Source: Luzula sylvatica (Eukaryota > Streptophyta > Magnoliopsida > Poales > Juncaceae). From it: a stretch of DNA of 64,000 nt. Positions 1-11,650 of the stretch are shown here, piece after piece. Under the pieces are notes generated by a model that saw nothing but the letters and a program-made list of their open reading frames with translations, had not been told where the DNA came from and ran no database searches. The stretch covers positions 20,676,862-20,740,861 of the forward strand of contig OX326959.1 of assembly GCA_946800325.1 (NCBI GenBank). The letters run 5' to 3'. The translations under genes and the position numbers were made by a program. Position 1 is the first letter of the stretch. Every line of letters starts with the position of its first letter.

Positions 1-1680
1 TATAACTAACACATCCTCCACACCATTATAGATAAAACAAAATCCTGAATTCTTTCGCAAAGTATTCAAGGATAAACTCCACCGCTATCAATATAAATCC
101 CGATGGTTTAAATATACATAACCATTATGTATATACATGTATAACCATTATACATTCACAAGAGTTAGTCTCATGTAATCGCATTACATTCAAACTCGTG
201 TGATTCCCTTGGATTTTATTGACGATGAAATAGACGCTTTATGTGTACGACGTATAGCCACATACATGTCATAGCAGATATAATAGATCCTCACATCAAA
301 TGTAAAGCATCATATTATTACTTTTCGTCCTGCTGGATGTCTCACATCGAGCCGTAGAAAGTTTCTGCCATTCGACATTTCGATTTAACTCCTCCAAGGA
401 GTTATATGTTAAAAACCATTTTCAACATTATGTCGATATACGTGCTATAATCTAGAACGAGAAACTTCTTAGATCTATCCTATAGATCTTCACGCTTAAT
501 TTATATGCGGTCTCGCCTAAATTCTTTGTCGTTACAAGAAATATAACGCGGCTCCTACTAACCTTCATGTGTACACAAAGTTTCCATTCGTTCCGACAAT
601 GTTATAACAGTTTATAACTTCGTCAAAAACGAATATTCCAATTCCGAGAAGTTTTTTCTAATCCATCATATGGATCGTTAAAGCGTGCATATCCTATCCC
701 TGATTCTTATTAATCGACAAAACCGTAAGGTTGTGTGAAATACACATCCTTTCATAAAATTTCTGTCAAGAAATTCGGTTTTGACATCCATTTTGCCACA
801 TCACATAGTCATAATATGCGACCATGGCAAGCAGAATTTCGAGAATGTTAAAGCATGGCAACATGCGAAAACATTTCTTCATAGTCCAACTATGAATTAC
901 TTGAAACTCTTCGCTACTAGCCTCGCTTTGCATATATTCAAATTCCTATCCATGTAGGTTCTTCACCTTGAAAACCCATTCACATTTCACGGGTCTAACC
1001 CTGAAAGTAATGAAATCAAGTTCTAAACTTGATAATTTACACGGATCGAATCTCAGATTTCATGACACCTTGCCATGTGGAACCGTTACTTTTCATAGCA
1101 TCCTTGTAGGATATCGAATCATCATATGATTTCGATCTATCATCATTAGCAACGATAAATCCGTATTTACCGGCTTATGATATAGCCTACTTGATCTATG
1201 AAAAATTCATTTGTGTGTTCGACTCGTATTCATCAACTCTTGATGAAGTCGTGTCAACTTTCATCGGTACAATGTTCATTTTCCAGATCTCGAACTCTTT
1301 CGAGATTTATTCTACTCCCACTAGCCCGCATAGAGATAAGCGACATCAAGTTCCAAACTTGTGCGCATCATGTCCTCCTCCAAGAAGGCATCTCTTCGAG
1401 CCACGAAAATCTCATTTTCGTCGGGACGTTAGAACTAATACCCTTTAGTTTCCTTAAGGATATATCATAAACGAACAATTTTCAGATTTGGGATTGAGTT
1501 TAACCGAAACAAATTTCGAAATTTACTCACATCCTAAATCTGTACAAATGACAACTTCGGAACCATTCCGATCCATATCTCATATGGCGTCTTTTGTACC
1601 AATTAGAAGGTTTATGGTCCATATCATATATGCAACCATTCATTAGTGCCGCTGTCTCAAGGGCGTATTTGTTGGTTCAA
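1..1680 (-). pseudogene. Ty1/copia polyprotein remnant, integrase C-terminus and reverse transcriptase part
   Basis: Read on the minus strand, this stretch shows a decayed copia-type polyprotein. Recognisable pieces include KYALETAA near 1660 (the end of the integrase region before the copia linker), a KETKG and EIFVAR-like linker near 1400, and RT-domain pieces such as YEEMFSHVAML near 880 and a KKDVYFTQPYGFVD-like stretch near 740. Stops and frame changes occur every few tens of codons, so no protein can be made. The order runs from high to low coordinate, in line with the 3307-5560 block, so the two blocks are one element split by an insertion. RNase H and the second LTR would lie left of the window. 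The assignment rests on remembered copia consensus; the family is fairly sure, the exact lineage is not. Confidence 0.75.
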
Positions 1681-2010
1681 ATTTCCGGTTGTTTGATTTT
1701 CTCAAAACAATGTCGATATTACTAACAAAATCTACCAAGAATGGTGTATAGGATACATAGGTACAAAATGCAATAAGAAGGCGAAGAATCGCAAAGAAGA
1801 ACAAGAAGGCGAAGAATCGCAAAGAAGATCAAGACGTAGAAGAATCACGGAATCAAGACATCGAAGATTCCGCAATTTGGGATATCAATCTAATCACCAA
1901 AACACACTATAAGTATCCCTAAACTTGTTTATGTATGATTAAGCTCAAAATAAAAGTCAAATAAATATATTCGAAATCCTGAATTAATAAAAAAGGCTGA
2001 AATAAGGATG

Positions 2011-2561
2011 TCCGTTACAACGGAACCCAGTGTCCGTTATAACGGACATGCTCGTCCTATTCAAGAATGAAAACACAGTATAATCCGTTACAACGGATTA
2101 ACCAATCCGTTATAACGGACTTCAGCAAAGCGTTGCAACGGAATAATGTCCGTTACAACGCTAATTAAATTCAAACTTGAAGGATGTCACAGAAGTATGT
2201 CCGTTACAACGGACATATATGTCCGTTATAACGGACATTGAACTCGCTTCAGTACAATACTCTTCTCTTCATGTCCGTTGTAACGGATTAACCAATCCGT
2301 TACAACGGAATGCCACTATACGTTGTAACGGAGCTTACTCCGTTATAACGGGAATTAAACTCGAACTGAAGAGAAGTTTCAGTATGATGTCCGTTGCAAC
2401 GGACATGTCAGTTCGTTACAACGAACTACATAACACAGACTTCCGTTATAACGGACCTACATTCCGTTATAACGGACTGTGGAAAAATTCGAATATAACA
2501 GCCATAACGGCTAGTTTGACTTATGGTCCGTTGTAACGGACATGCAGTTCGTTATAACGGA
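2011..2561. repeat. cluster of about 18 TCCGTTAYAACGGA palindromes
   Basis: I count about 18 copies, some imperfect, of a 14-bp palindrome with consensus TCCGTTAYAACGGA (centre variants TACA, TATA, TGTA, TGCA), irregularly spaced at 20-50 bp. Each half carries CCGTTA/TAACGG, which resembles the CNGTTR core bound by plant MYB proteins. The cluster sits directly upstream of the TATA box at about 2602, the place of a U3 enhancer. The sequence and position are seen; binding by MYB proteins is inference. Confidence 0.85.
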
Positions 2562-2579
2562 TTATGCGGAAAATGCAAG

Positions 2580-2731
2580 TTCTGGGAAGGGTCTATGTGT
2601 TCTATAAATAGAACATTTCCCTCATTCTCTCTTCCAACCTTTTGATAATCTCATTTCCACTTTGAAAAGAGAGAATACTTGCAAAATACTTTGAGCTCAT
2701 AATCATCTAAACATTCTTAGTGATTATTTTC
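2580..2731 (+). repeat. direct repeat copy 1 (TATA box and leader of the LTR)
   Basis: About 150 bp starting TTCTGGGAAGGGTCTATGTG, containing TATAAATAGAAC and a CT-rich leader, are repeated with few changes at 3157-3306, an offset of 577 bp. The second copy begins right after the CACCCCCCTCT end of the LTR, so the LTR carries a partial tandem duplication of its core promoter. Confidence 0.85.
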
Positions 2732-3156
2732 TTCCATTCCTCCATCAAATACGATTCCCAACTTGCGTGACCGATCACGTTTAGTTCGTATTAGAATTGT
2801 AATAGGCTAGCATCAAGAGTGTAAAGCCCGCTAGAGATTGATAGAAAAACGTGTAAATTAATCTCGGCAAAACCTTGTAAGAGTGATTTGGGAATTCAAT
2901 CGAAAGCCGAAAAAGGCGCAAGGCATCCCCGGAGACGTAGGTACTTGTATTCAATCGAATCGGTCGATTGAGCAAGTAGACGGTGAGTTAAAGCTACAAA
3001 GCAACCACCTACCGAACTCCGTTATCAAACATCGCGTGTTCAAATTGTTCGGTATTTTCTTAATTTAAATTATATCATTTTAGCTTCCGCACGAATTTAG
3101 AATCGGTATATCATAGTCGAAAATTATACACTAGGATTACCTATTCACCCCCCTCT

Positions 3157-3306
3157 TCTGGGAAGGGTCTATGTGTTCTATAAATAGAACCTTTCCCTCA
3201 TTCTCTCTTCCAACCTTTTGACAATCTCATTTCCACTTTGAAAAGAGAGAATACTTGCAAAATACTTTGAGTTCATAATCATCTAAACATTCTTGTGATT
3301 ATTTTC
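3157..3306 (+). repeat. direct repeat copy 2 (TATA box and leader of the LTR)
   Basis: Second copy of the 2580-2731 segment. It ends at the junction where the copia integrase sequence resumes on the minus strand. Confidence 0.85.
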
Positions 3307-5560
3307 CGTTTGACTTATCATTTATCGAACCATGTCTAACATGCGTTCATTTCCTCTTTCCGAACAATGTTCCGAAATAAAGAAAATCGTGAAACGATTC
3401 CACAATCATAAATGATAATCAATACTTATAACTCAAATATCGCCTCCTCGATCCTATCGAAGTGCGTAGCTCAAATACTTGCCTCCTCGATCCTATCAAA
3501 GGGCTTTGATTTTCTTGCTTAGTCGATTTTGTATTTTGTTTCTGGAACTCTTTGAACATTTCAAAAGTCTCCGCTTCGGCACGCATTAAATAGATGTTAT
3601 CCTATCTACTTTAACCATCCATAAACGTAACAAAATACCGATAGCCTCCCCTTGCCTCGGAACTTATCGGAACATTTACATCTTTATGTAATTTCCAATA
3701 ATTCGTTGGATCTTTCTCCAACCTTTGGAGAATGATGCCTTTTGTCATCTTGCCTAATAAATAAGTATCGCATTAATCAATCGAATCTAATTCGAATGAT
3801 TCTAGCAATCCATCATATGGAATCTGGATACACGTATCTCGTTTATATGGCCAAGACGGCAATGCCAAAAGAAAAAGAAGCAATCAACTTCTAGGTTTAA
3901 TCCTCCTCGGATTTCACCGTTCTTTGAGTCATTAGTTTGCACAACTCCTTGTCCGAACTTTCTGTTTGGAAAACATTTTCCCAAAATACCCTTAGACATT
4001 TATTTCTTTCGATCCCGCCTTTGAATTACAAGGACATCCACGCATCTATATGCATTGGATTCCTCGGATGCTCCAAGCATCTCCTATTCAAATTTACATC
4101 GCATCTCATGCAATTTCGGGATCGACTTATCTATCGAATGCATATGATATTCGGTCACGAAGATCAAATCTCGTACCATCAACACACGAGTGTTAATCAG
4201 AGACCCATAAGACATCTCAAAATTAACCTCCTCTTTGAGCCGCATTGAACCATTCAACGCGCTCTAGCTCTTGAAACTATTTCTTGAACGTTGCGTTTTA
4301 CTTTCATATACACTCGAATTCTCAAAACAATTTTGAGAAATTTGCGTCTATACATGCCACCACAAGGCACGTAATATTGTTCGATTCCTTCTGAAAGTGT
4401 ATCGAACCCGGCTTTCTCTAAAGCCAAAGCCTCGAGCCCCGAATCTACCAATTTCGTGTCCAACACGTTCCTTTAAGTCTAAGAACTATTCTTTGACTAT
4501 CAAGGTTAAGAACGGTAATTCCGACCCAAAAGCTATCTATCATATCGATCTCATCGATATATTTGGTGTTGTTTGAAAATATAATTCTAAACGGATGATG
4601 CAGATTAAGTTCCTAACCGTGCGTACTTAATCTATATGCTTATATGATGAATATATGAATGTGTTATTTTTATCGAATCGATAACCCTCATACCGATACG
4701 GGACTCCAAGTCCATAACACTCAAGACCCATATATCACGATCCTCCCACAAGTTGCTTTGGCAAGCGGGTGGGATCTTGTTATTTAGGTAGGATTATATC
4801 CAATCGCATCCAATGCGACTCTTGAACCTTTATAGGATTTCGGTGATGGGTCGTATCATATACAATCCCAGTTCCGTTTGTGCATCCTATCTATGCCCCG
4901 AACTTCCAGTCAAGTCGGCTTTGACCTTAACCCATGTGAGACGTAGTACCGAACATAGTGGTTGTGAATATGGAAGGCATTTCCATGACTTAAATATTAT
5001 GAGGGACCATGACATTCATGTTTTATAAATTCGTGACATAATCATATTATATCACTATCACAAGATTTCTAAATGCATATATTTTAATTAGGGAAATTAA
5101 TTATTCTAAATAATTACTTGTCCTATATGCTAGTATGTTTGATGCCGATCGTATCGATATAAAGAACTGAAAATTCTGAGTTTCGTAGCCAAAGTTATTG
5201 TGAAAACAAAATCAGCATCGAGAGGGGGTCCCTGCGCCGTCCCTGGCCCGTGGGGCGCGAGAAAACCCCGCCCGGGACGCGTCCGGGGCGCCAAAAAACT
5301 GCCCCCGGGCGGCAGAAACTCTTATTTTCTGCAAATTTCGTCGTTTCCGTCCGTTTTCGAAGCGATTAATCATGAAACCTTTTCACGATCATTCCTAGAT
5401 ACTATCAATCAACTTTTGATCGATCTCTAGCGAATTCCACTTGTGATTTTAACGGAATTTGAATTTCTCTATATGTAACATCATGCAAACTGGTACGAAC
5501 ATTGATAACACGTGCGTATATCGAATATACGACTATGATTCGACCCTCGAATCAATGGCG
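3307..5560 (-). pseudogene. Ty1/copia polyprotein remnant, gag to integrase part
   Basis: Minus-strand translation gives a copia GAG-pre-integrase signature (WHCRLGHINE near 3850), an integrase core stretch GYRYFVTFMDG followed by AEAETFEMFKEFQKQ near 3530-3640, and LDMVR near 3330, where the reading breaks into the 1690-3306 insertion. The 4000-5200 part should hold gag and protease but is too decayed for me to assign. A very GC-rich patch (about 5218-5310), unlike the surrounding 35-40% GC, lies between the primer site and gag. Frameshifts and stops are frequent, so this is an inactive relic. Confidence 0.75.
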
Positions 5561-5563
5561 ATA

Positions 5564-5575
5564 GCTCTGATACCA
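5564..5575 (-). other. primer-binding site for initiator tRNA-Met
   Basis: On the minus strand the sequence is TGGTATCAGAGC, the standard plant copia PBS complementary to the 3' end of initiator tRNA-Met. It lies one base inside the LTR edge (CCCAACA on the minus strand) and fixes the element's orientation. Confidence 0.9.
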
Positions 5576-5576
5576 C

Positions 5577-6728
5577 TGTTGGGAATTCGCCCGACCCTGG
5601 GCCCGCGCAGCGGATATGAAGGCCCGGTCCGGTTCCCTAAATCCAAGATCACGCCCTGACTTCGAGGGTACGATGCAAAGTAGGATAGACGATTACCAGC
5701 GTGAAATTGATCACGCACGACGGGTTGATCGCTCGCATCCTTCTCTTCCTTCGGTGTCCCGTTGGTGACTAGCCCGTGCGTCCCATACCACACGTCTCCC
5801 ACCGTCTTGACACGCCTCCGGTTGTCCTCATGCGTCCCGTTTCCGATTCGCTCGTTTCCGTCTCCAACAGATTTCGTTCCTCCGAATCGATCACAACCGA
5901 AAGAGCCCCAGATGTTGCTCCTCTACTTGTATCCACCTTGACTCGTAAGACGTCGGTCGCGGGTGCAACTGCCTAGACGAAGCACCGGCGAACTTGCTCG
6001 ATCGATTGATTCTCTTCTCCGAGAAAAACAGTTTTTCTCTCTTCGCACTCTTTCACTCTCTTGAAAGATGTCTCTTTATATTTCTGGATTATTCTGAATA
6101 ATACCATAGATTCATCTGAATGATCTGGTCTAGGAAGAGAGAGAGAGAGAAACATCTTATTTATACAATATAGGATAAGGATGGGCCAAAAGGCATGTAT
6201 ATCCAATATACACCCTTTCACGCAGAAAACTGCAGACACCCTTTCAGTATTCTGTAGAAACGAAACTGTTAAATCGTCCCAACCGACTTTGAACATCACG
6301 AAATTTGTAGATAATCTTATTATCTTTCCAACCCAATTTGTCCTGGCCCAATTGGAGTTCGGATGCGAAAGTTATGGACGTTTTACTAACTGTATGTCAA
6401 ACGGTCGCACCCTTTCGGTATTCCATTAAAACGACACTGATACGTCGTTCAAATGGAAACTATTTCTATATGAAAGTTCTAGATAATCTCATTATATATC
6501 TAACCCAATTTGAACAATTCAAATTTGAGTCACCCACTGAAAGTTATTCCAGTTTTACTAAAACTGTTTAAACTGAATTTTCTGGTTTTCTTAATAAAAC
6601 CGTTTCTTATCAATTTAACTATGTATATCCAATATACATATGTGCATCTAATATACACATTATTTATGCCCACGGACGCGTACGTTCGTTTATCCTTGTG
6701 TACATTTTACGGTTGATCCGAAACTGCA
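5577..6728 (-). repeat. 5' LTR of the minus-strand copia element
   Basis: The inner edge is TGTTGGGAATTC on the plus strand, giving the expected ...CA end of the LTR. A minus-strand TATA box (TATAAATAAG) lies near 6157-6166. The U3 side holds an imperfect internal duplication (about 6220-6370 against 6400-6560, both with ACCCTTTC and AACCCAATTTG). The outer edge near 6728 is an estimate: a TG...CA pair fits there, and the neighbouring segmental duplication begins at about 6735. No partner LTR is in the window. Confidence 0.6.
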
Positions 6729-6844
6729 TTTCTTTCAGATCTAACTAGTAAATCTAAAATAATAACAGAAATTATTAGAGTATAATATAATTATACAATA
6801 TCATATTGGAAAGCTTAGCATGCAAAATAAAAAACTATTAAATA

Positions 6845-8113
6845 CTAGGAGAATACTCGCGCTACGCAGCGAGAATATTAATTATATTTTTGTTGTAATA
6901 TAAAGTACATACAAATATAATAATAATATAATATTGATAATACCACTTCATAATGTAATTATTTTTACTAATTTGTTGATTATGTATCTGTTTTACAATT
7001 ATTTTACATTATGATGAAAAAAATTTCATTTTCTTAATCAAATAATTATACTTATATTAATGTCATTGTATAATAATAACATATAAGGTATAACATGATT
7101 TTACAAAAAAAATAACAATAAATATTATATCATTGTTGTTCACAATATTTAATACAATATCAAATATAAAATTAATAAATCATACAACATACGTAGTAAC
7201 ATATCATTAATTATATAGTACTAACAATTTGTTATTGATTACAAATGCAATGAAAATTGTAAATAATATATCAAACTCAATAGTGAAAGTAATTTAATAA
7301 ATAATATAAAAAATAATTTAGTATAAACATAAATAATTTTATATCATATGATTTTTTAAAATTTTATATTTTTAAAAAATAACATTATTATATTATTTGA
7401 TAAGTGTGTATAAATTTAAAAAATTATTTCGATGGCTAAACTTTTTTTATTTCTATTATTTTTCAAAATTATTAATATTAAATTTGTTTGATCATAATTT
7501 TTAAAAATAAATATTAATATTTAAAATTCTATTATGTAAATAAATAATTAAAATTTTATTTTGTAAAAATACACTTTTTTCATTGCATTTTTTACAATCT
7601 ATTTTTACAAATTAGAATTATGGAAAATGGTATGTATGAATTATGTTAATATGGTTGTCAAAATAAAGAGAAAATTAAAACGAATATATTTGAAGAATTT
7701 TTAAAATGAAAATTCTAAAAATAATACTACTATGTGTTGTATGTTTATAATATCACATATTAAGTTATTAGTGTTACATATATAAACTTTTCATCTTCCA
7801 TTGCATTCAAATTTGATCATGTAATATTATGTGAAATGATAAACAATTGAATAAACTTAGTTTAATATAAACCTAATCAATAATAATAGTCCACATCATT
7901 AATATATGATGATGTGGATTTCTAAGAATCCTTAAAACATAGTATAAAATAAGGGACACTTAAATAGCTACAAAGAAAAAATATTTATAAAAAATCAATG
8001 ATTAATCAATGGTCTAAATTTTGCCACATATCATAATCCAAGGGCTAAAAAAATGATTAAAAATTGATGATGTGGCACAAAGAAATTGCACAAAATTGGG
8101 TCCAAAATAAGGA
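6845..8113 (-). mobile_element. non-autonomous Helitron-like element (1269 bp)
   Basis: On the minus strand the element ends in ...TCTCCTAG with the host A/T junction, preceded by a hairpin (6856-6873, CTCGC arms plus a GC/GC extension). Its 5' end would be TCCTTATTTTGG at 8113, following the Helitron rule of a TC start, CTRR end and A|T target. The corresponding place in duplication copy B (near 10900) lacks it, apart from a small local indel, giving a near-empty site. The interior is extremely AT-rich with no coding sequence. Confidence 0.6.
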
Positions 8114-8239
8114 TGGTGGTAAATTTATTTGGTAGTTGTAAATGATCGTACAATTTGTTGAAACATTTGATTAGAGCAACTGCGCGAGCGAATCCGGGCA
8201 CGATTTATTCCTTTGAAACCTCACAAATTCGAAACCCAA

Positions 8240-8510
8240 ATATATAAAAGTTTGAATGTTTGTTTGGGATTTTGGTCCATCCATTAGGTGTTTTCAGTTT
8301 TGAAAACCGATTTTAACAGTGGACGATACGTTCAGGATCAAAAATATCAATAAAAAATATCAAGGATGTTTATTCATGGCAATTGCCACTGGTGCAAAGA
8401 ACCATTTATTTCCTCTCGATTTTGTTTTAGTTGAGAGCAAAAAAACGAAACATGGCACTGATTTTTTCGTGAATTGCGAGCGTTATTTCGAGACCGAACG
8501 AGATTGTGCA
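8240..8510 (+). pseudogene. Mutator-like (MULE) transposase fragment, copy A
   Basis: The translated stretch VDDTF...KYQGCLFMAIATGAK..LFPLDFVLVES matches the MULE/FAR1 transposase core pattern around the first catalytic Asp (consensus VDGTFLKGKYxGxLLxAxxxDGNNxIxPLAF, from memory). The reading frame closes after the DFFVNC region and no other catalytic block is visible. Without an upstream or downstream remainder this is a short relic. Confidence 0.6.
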
Positions 8511-10261
8511 TAATCTCGAGATTGGGGGCGTTATTTAGAAATATGTAGGAAATTCAATTTTGTCATCTTGCACTGTGGAATTTGCTTGCTTTGAAGAAAC
8601 AGTTACATGCCAAGTCACATTTTCTCGAAGCTTTGGGTGGACATTCGAAATTATCCAAAACCTCTCAAGCCATCATTCGATTCAACCCGTTGATTAGCCA
8701 GACCAATGACAACAAAGAAAAAAACAAAGAAGCAAGAATCGCTATTTTTGCAAATTTGTTAATAATGTCTATTTCATAAAAAGAACTTGTTGGTTTCGTT
8801 GATTAGCCAGGCCAATGTCTATTTCATAAAAAATAGGTAATAGAGGAGTATTTTGGTCCAAAAAAATTATAATATCATGAAATACTCATTTAGGAGAGGT
8901 AATTGAAAAGAAAACCTTGTATGTAGGGTTTGTTTTGGAGTTTCTCAAAAGTTAGAGTTTTTTTTGTAAATTCAAAAAAAATTATTGGGTTATTTGTAAA
9001 TTTTCCGTATTAATTTAATTAAAATTTGAATTGACTGTCCAATTAAATTGACACGTCAATTAATATGCATTAATATAATTTATCGATGTATCGTCTAAAA
9101 ATGTTAATTAACAATTAATGAGTCAACCAGAAAGGATAATCAATCTATCTAATTTTTTTTTGCCATCCCGTTAAGATGTTTGGAATGAGTTTGGGAGGGG
9201 CAAGTATAGTTTCCTTAATTTATATAATGGACTAAATACATCCCGTAATATTTTTGAGAACAATACTTATTTCGAATAAAATACACTATTAGTATACAAT
9301 CATTAATCATTAATTCTACTGTTTATTTTTCCCACCCAATTTTTTTGTCATGTACAGATGTATTTTATATCCCCGCAACGAATCTTGACAAGATTCGTAA
9401 CTGTATATAATTAACAAATTAATTTATTATTATATGAATGATAATTTAAAATATGTCCCAACTTAAATTTTTAATTTGATCAACTGCATCATTTAAACAT
9501 TTATTCAAATATGTAATTAATATCTATTAACGTAATAATTAATTAATTATACCAGTCAATATCAAAAATAAAAGTATTTTGAAAATATTGTAAAAGATTT
9601 ATAAAAAATTAATGTATACTAAAATAAAGTTGTTAAAAAAATATTTATTTGCCAATATATTTTCAAGGTGCCGAGATTTTTGTTATTTGGTGTTAGTTTT
9701 TAAATTGTTTTATAAATATGAATTTATTTATATAATTTATGAGTATGAATATAATTATTATTTGTCTTATTTTTGTATTCACCTGTCACGGGACGTGTTC
9801 CGTTCTGGTGTGATTCGAGATATACATTACTGCAAATCTTGGAGCTTTGCAAGCATGTTTCTCCGCATTGACGCAAACTCGCATATTTTAATCAATTTTT
9901 GACTAATTTTCTTTTGTGAAATTATCACAATTATATTAATCATTATAAGATGCAAAATCTTAATCATAAATTAACTATAATTTTTTGATGATTATAATTT
10001 TTCTAAAAAATTGATGTGTTATTTTTATGTTTGTCTCGAAATTGACTATTTTAGACTCAATTATGGACAATTTTAGAAATTTGAATCACCTAATATTAAT
10101 GATTTGATATATTTTCATTTGTGTGATTAACACGTTGAGCCGATTTTATTAAATTATTTTCAATTCAGAACAAAATTACATTATAAAATACATATACATA
10201 ATAAATGTAAGATTTTTAACGTCCAATACTAAATTAATATATAATCATATAATAGATACAT

Positions 10262-10426
10262 TGTTTGAGGGCGGATTCGAACCCTAGCCCTCTTAGTCCG
10301 AAGCCTAATGAGTTCACCAACTGCATCACGATCTCCACTTATGTTGCGAGAAATTGTGGATTCAAGTCGCAATGACACCAATGAAAGAAGGACCAACAAA
10401 TCTTCTCCATGTACTCGTATTTTTTA
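10262..10426. repeat. tRNA-like patch and SINE-like 3' part, copy A
   Basis: On the minus strand, GGTTCGAATCC (10273-10283) is a perfect Pol III B box, followed on the plus strand by the SINE-family segment TTATGTTGCGAGAAATTGTGG to CTTCTCCATGTACTCG, also seen at 13787-13948, 24645-25008 and 27983-28090. It is not a complete tRNA gene: no acceptor stem can be folded by eye. Confidence 0.55.
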
Positions 10427-10475
10427 ATATAAAGCATACATAAAATATTATTAGTGTACGTTGGCACTTACGCTT

Positions 10476-10794
10476 CCACTTATGTTGCGGTAAAAATACT
10501 CAAAATTTACTTGTTGGCCAAACTTTTGTTTCCAAACCATAATTGATTAGGATCATAAACATTTTTTTGCATTTCGAACCATCGCAAATTGAAAGTTACT
10601 CACTCGAACAAAACAATATATACGTTAAAAAATGCATTCAACTGTCCTCGAGATTGTACGCTTCCATAAATTAAGGAGGAGTTTTCAAAATAAAAATATT
10701 TAGAAATCAACACATGTGTCATAATCGTTCTGTCGGTATAGTAATAAACAATTGAATAGTGTTTTAGGTGCTGGTATTGTTTTGGGACAATCAG
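10476..10794. other. spacer between the two duplication copies
   Basis: About 320 bp of AT-rich sequence, present only between the two copies. It starts with an echo of the CCACTTATGTTGCGG motif from the SINE-like patch. I see no gene or transposon ends in it. Confidence 0.5.
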
Positions 10795-11049
10795 GAAAGA
10801 TCTAACTATAAAATCGAAAATAATAATATTAATTATTAGAGTACATAATTATACAATATCATATTGGAAATCTTGGCATGCAAAACAAATAACTATTAAA
10901 TATTTATTTGATAGTTGAAAATGATCTTACAATTTGTTCAAACATTTGATTAGAGCAATTGCACGAGCGAATCCGAACACGGTTTATTCAATTGAAACCT
11001 CACAAACAAACTCAAACCCCCAAATATATAAGAGTTTGAATGTTTGTTT

Positions 11050-11650
11050 TGGGATTTTGGTCCATCCATTAGGTGTTTTCAGTTTTGACAGTGCCAGTAC
11101 GTTCATTATCCAAAGCTCTAAAAATACTAAGGGGTCGTTTGGTTCGTGATTTGGAGAATGCTTTGGCATGAAGTATGTTTTGGCATGAAGTATGACATTT
11201 AATGGCATACTCTAATACATTGTTTGGTTTGTACAATTATTTATTTCATGACATACTCTAAAAATGTAAAAATGAGTCTATTTATATAAATAAAAATAAA
11301 ATATATTTCCTCATCATGGGAATGGAGAAAAATCACCAATTTTGGTGGTAATCATATTCCCATAAACTATTTCCTAGGAAATGGAGTATGTCATTATTTT
11401 ATTATCGAACGTGTAAATCAAACATGAGAATGAAATCAATAAGAGAGTATTTCAAAACATTCCAAATCCAAAGCTCCAATCAAACATTTCCTAAGGATGT
11501 TTGCTCATGGCAGTTGTCACTGATGCAAATAATCATTTATTTCCTCTCGATTTTGCTTTACTTGAGAGAGAGAGAAACGAAACATGACACTGATTTTTTC
11601 GTGAATTGCGGATGTTATTTTCAGACCGAACGAGATTGTGCATAATTTTG
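11050..11650 (+). pseudogene. Mutator-like (MULE) transposase fragment, copy B, split by a MITE
   Basis: Same relic as 8240-8510 but more decayed. The part before the conserved core ends near 11128, the MITE 11131-11491 intervenes, and the sequence corresponding to KYQGCLFMA resumes at 11495 with stops in frame. Confidence 0.55.
11131..11491. mobile_element. Tourist-like MITE (PIF/Harbinger type), 361 bp
   Basis: Starts GGGGTCGTTTGGTT and ends in the imperfect inverted form AATCAAACATTTCC, flanked by TAA on both sides (11128-11130 and 11492-11494). The TAA duplication is the PIF/Harbinger signature. Copy A of the segmental duplication has the uninterrupted site near 8362 (with CAA in place of TAA). 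Confidence 0.7.

Larger units (their letters stand above)
1690..3306 (+). mobile_element. Sirevirus-like LTR fragment inserted in the copia element
   Basis: This block interrupts the copia reading order and reads as LTR sequence on the plus strand. A cluster of short palindromes (2011-2561) is followed by a TATA box (TATAAATA at about 2602), a CT-rich transcribed leader, and an end of the type CTATTCACCCCCCTCT at 3140-3157. Sirevirus LTRs, as I recall them, combine palindrome clusters and a CACCCCCC-type end. The part 1690-2010 is purine-rich with a doubled GGCGAAGAATCGCAAAGAAG motif near 1780-1830 and may be leftover internal sequence. No matching TSD is convincing. It could be a solo or truncated LTR. 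Confidence 0.5.
6735..10475. repeat. segmental tandem duplication, copy A
   Basis: Copy A matches 10795-14003 in order and orientation: AGATCTAACTA at the left edge, a Mutator relic, an AT-rich block, ACCTGTCACGGGACGTGTTC near 9780, a tRNA-like patch, and ATTAGTGTACGTTGGCACTT at the right edge. Removing the Helitron at 6845-8113 leaves about 2.47 kb, against about 2.37 kb in copy B after removing its two MITEs. Identity looks high but with many point changes. Apart from the Mutator relic no gene is visible. Confidence 0.85.

Noticed and set aside
1191..2536. Small plus-strand frames in the copia/LTR region
   Set aside because: Antisense to decayed copia coding sequence or built from the palindrome repeats.
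10262..10426. Possible tRNA genes (perfect B box) here and at 13787, 18722 and 24645
   Set aside because: No acceptor or anticodon stems can be folded, and the sequences repeat as a SINE family.
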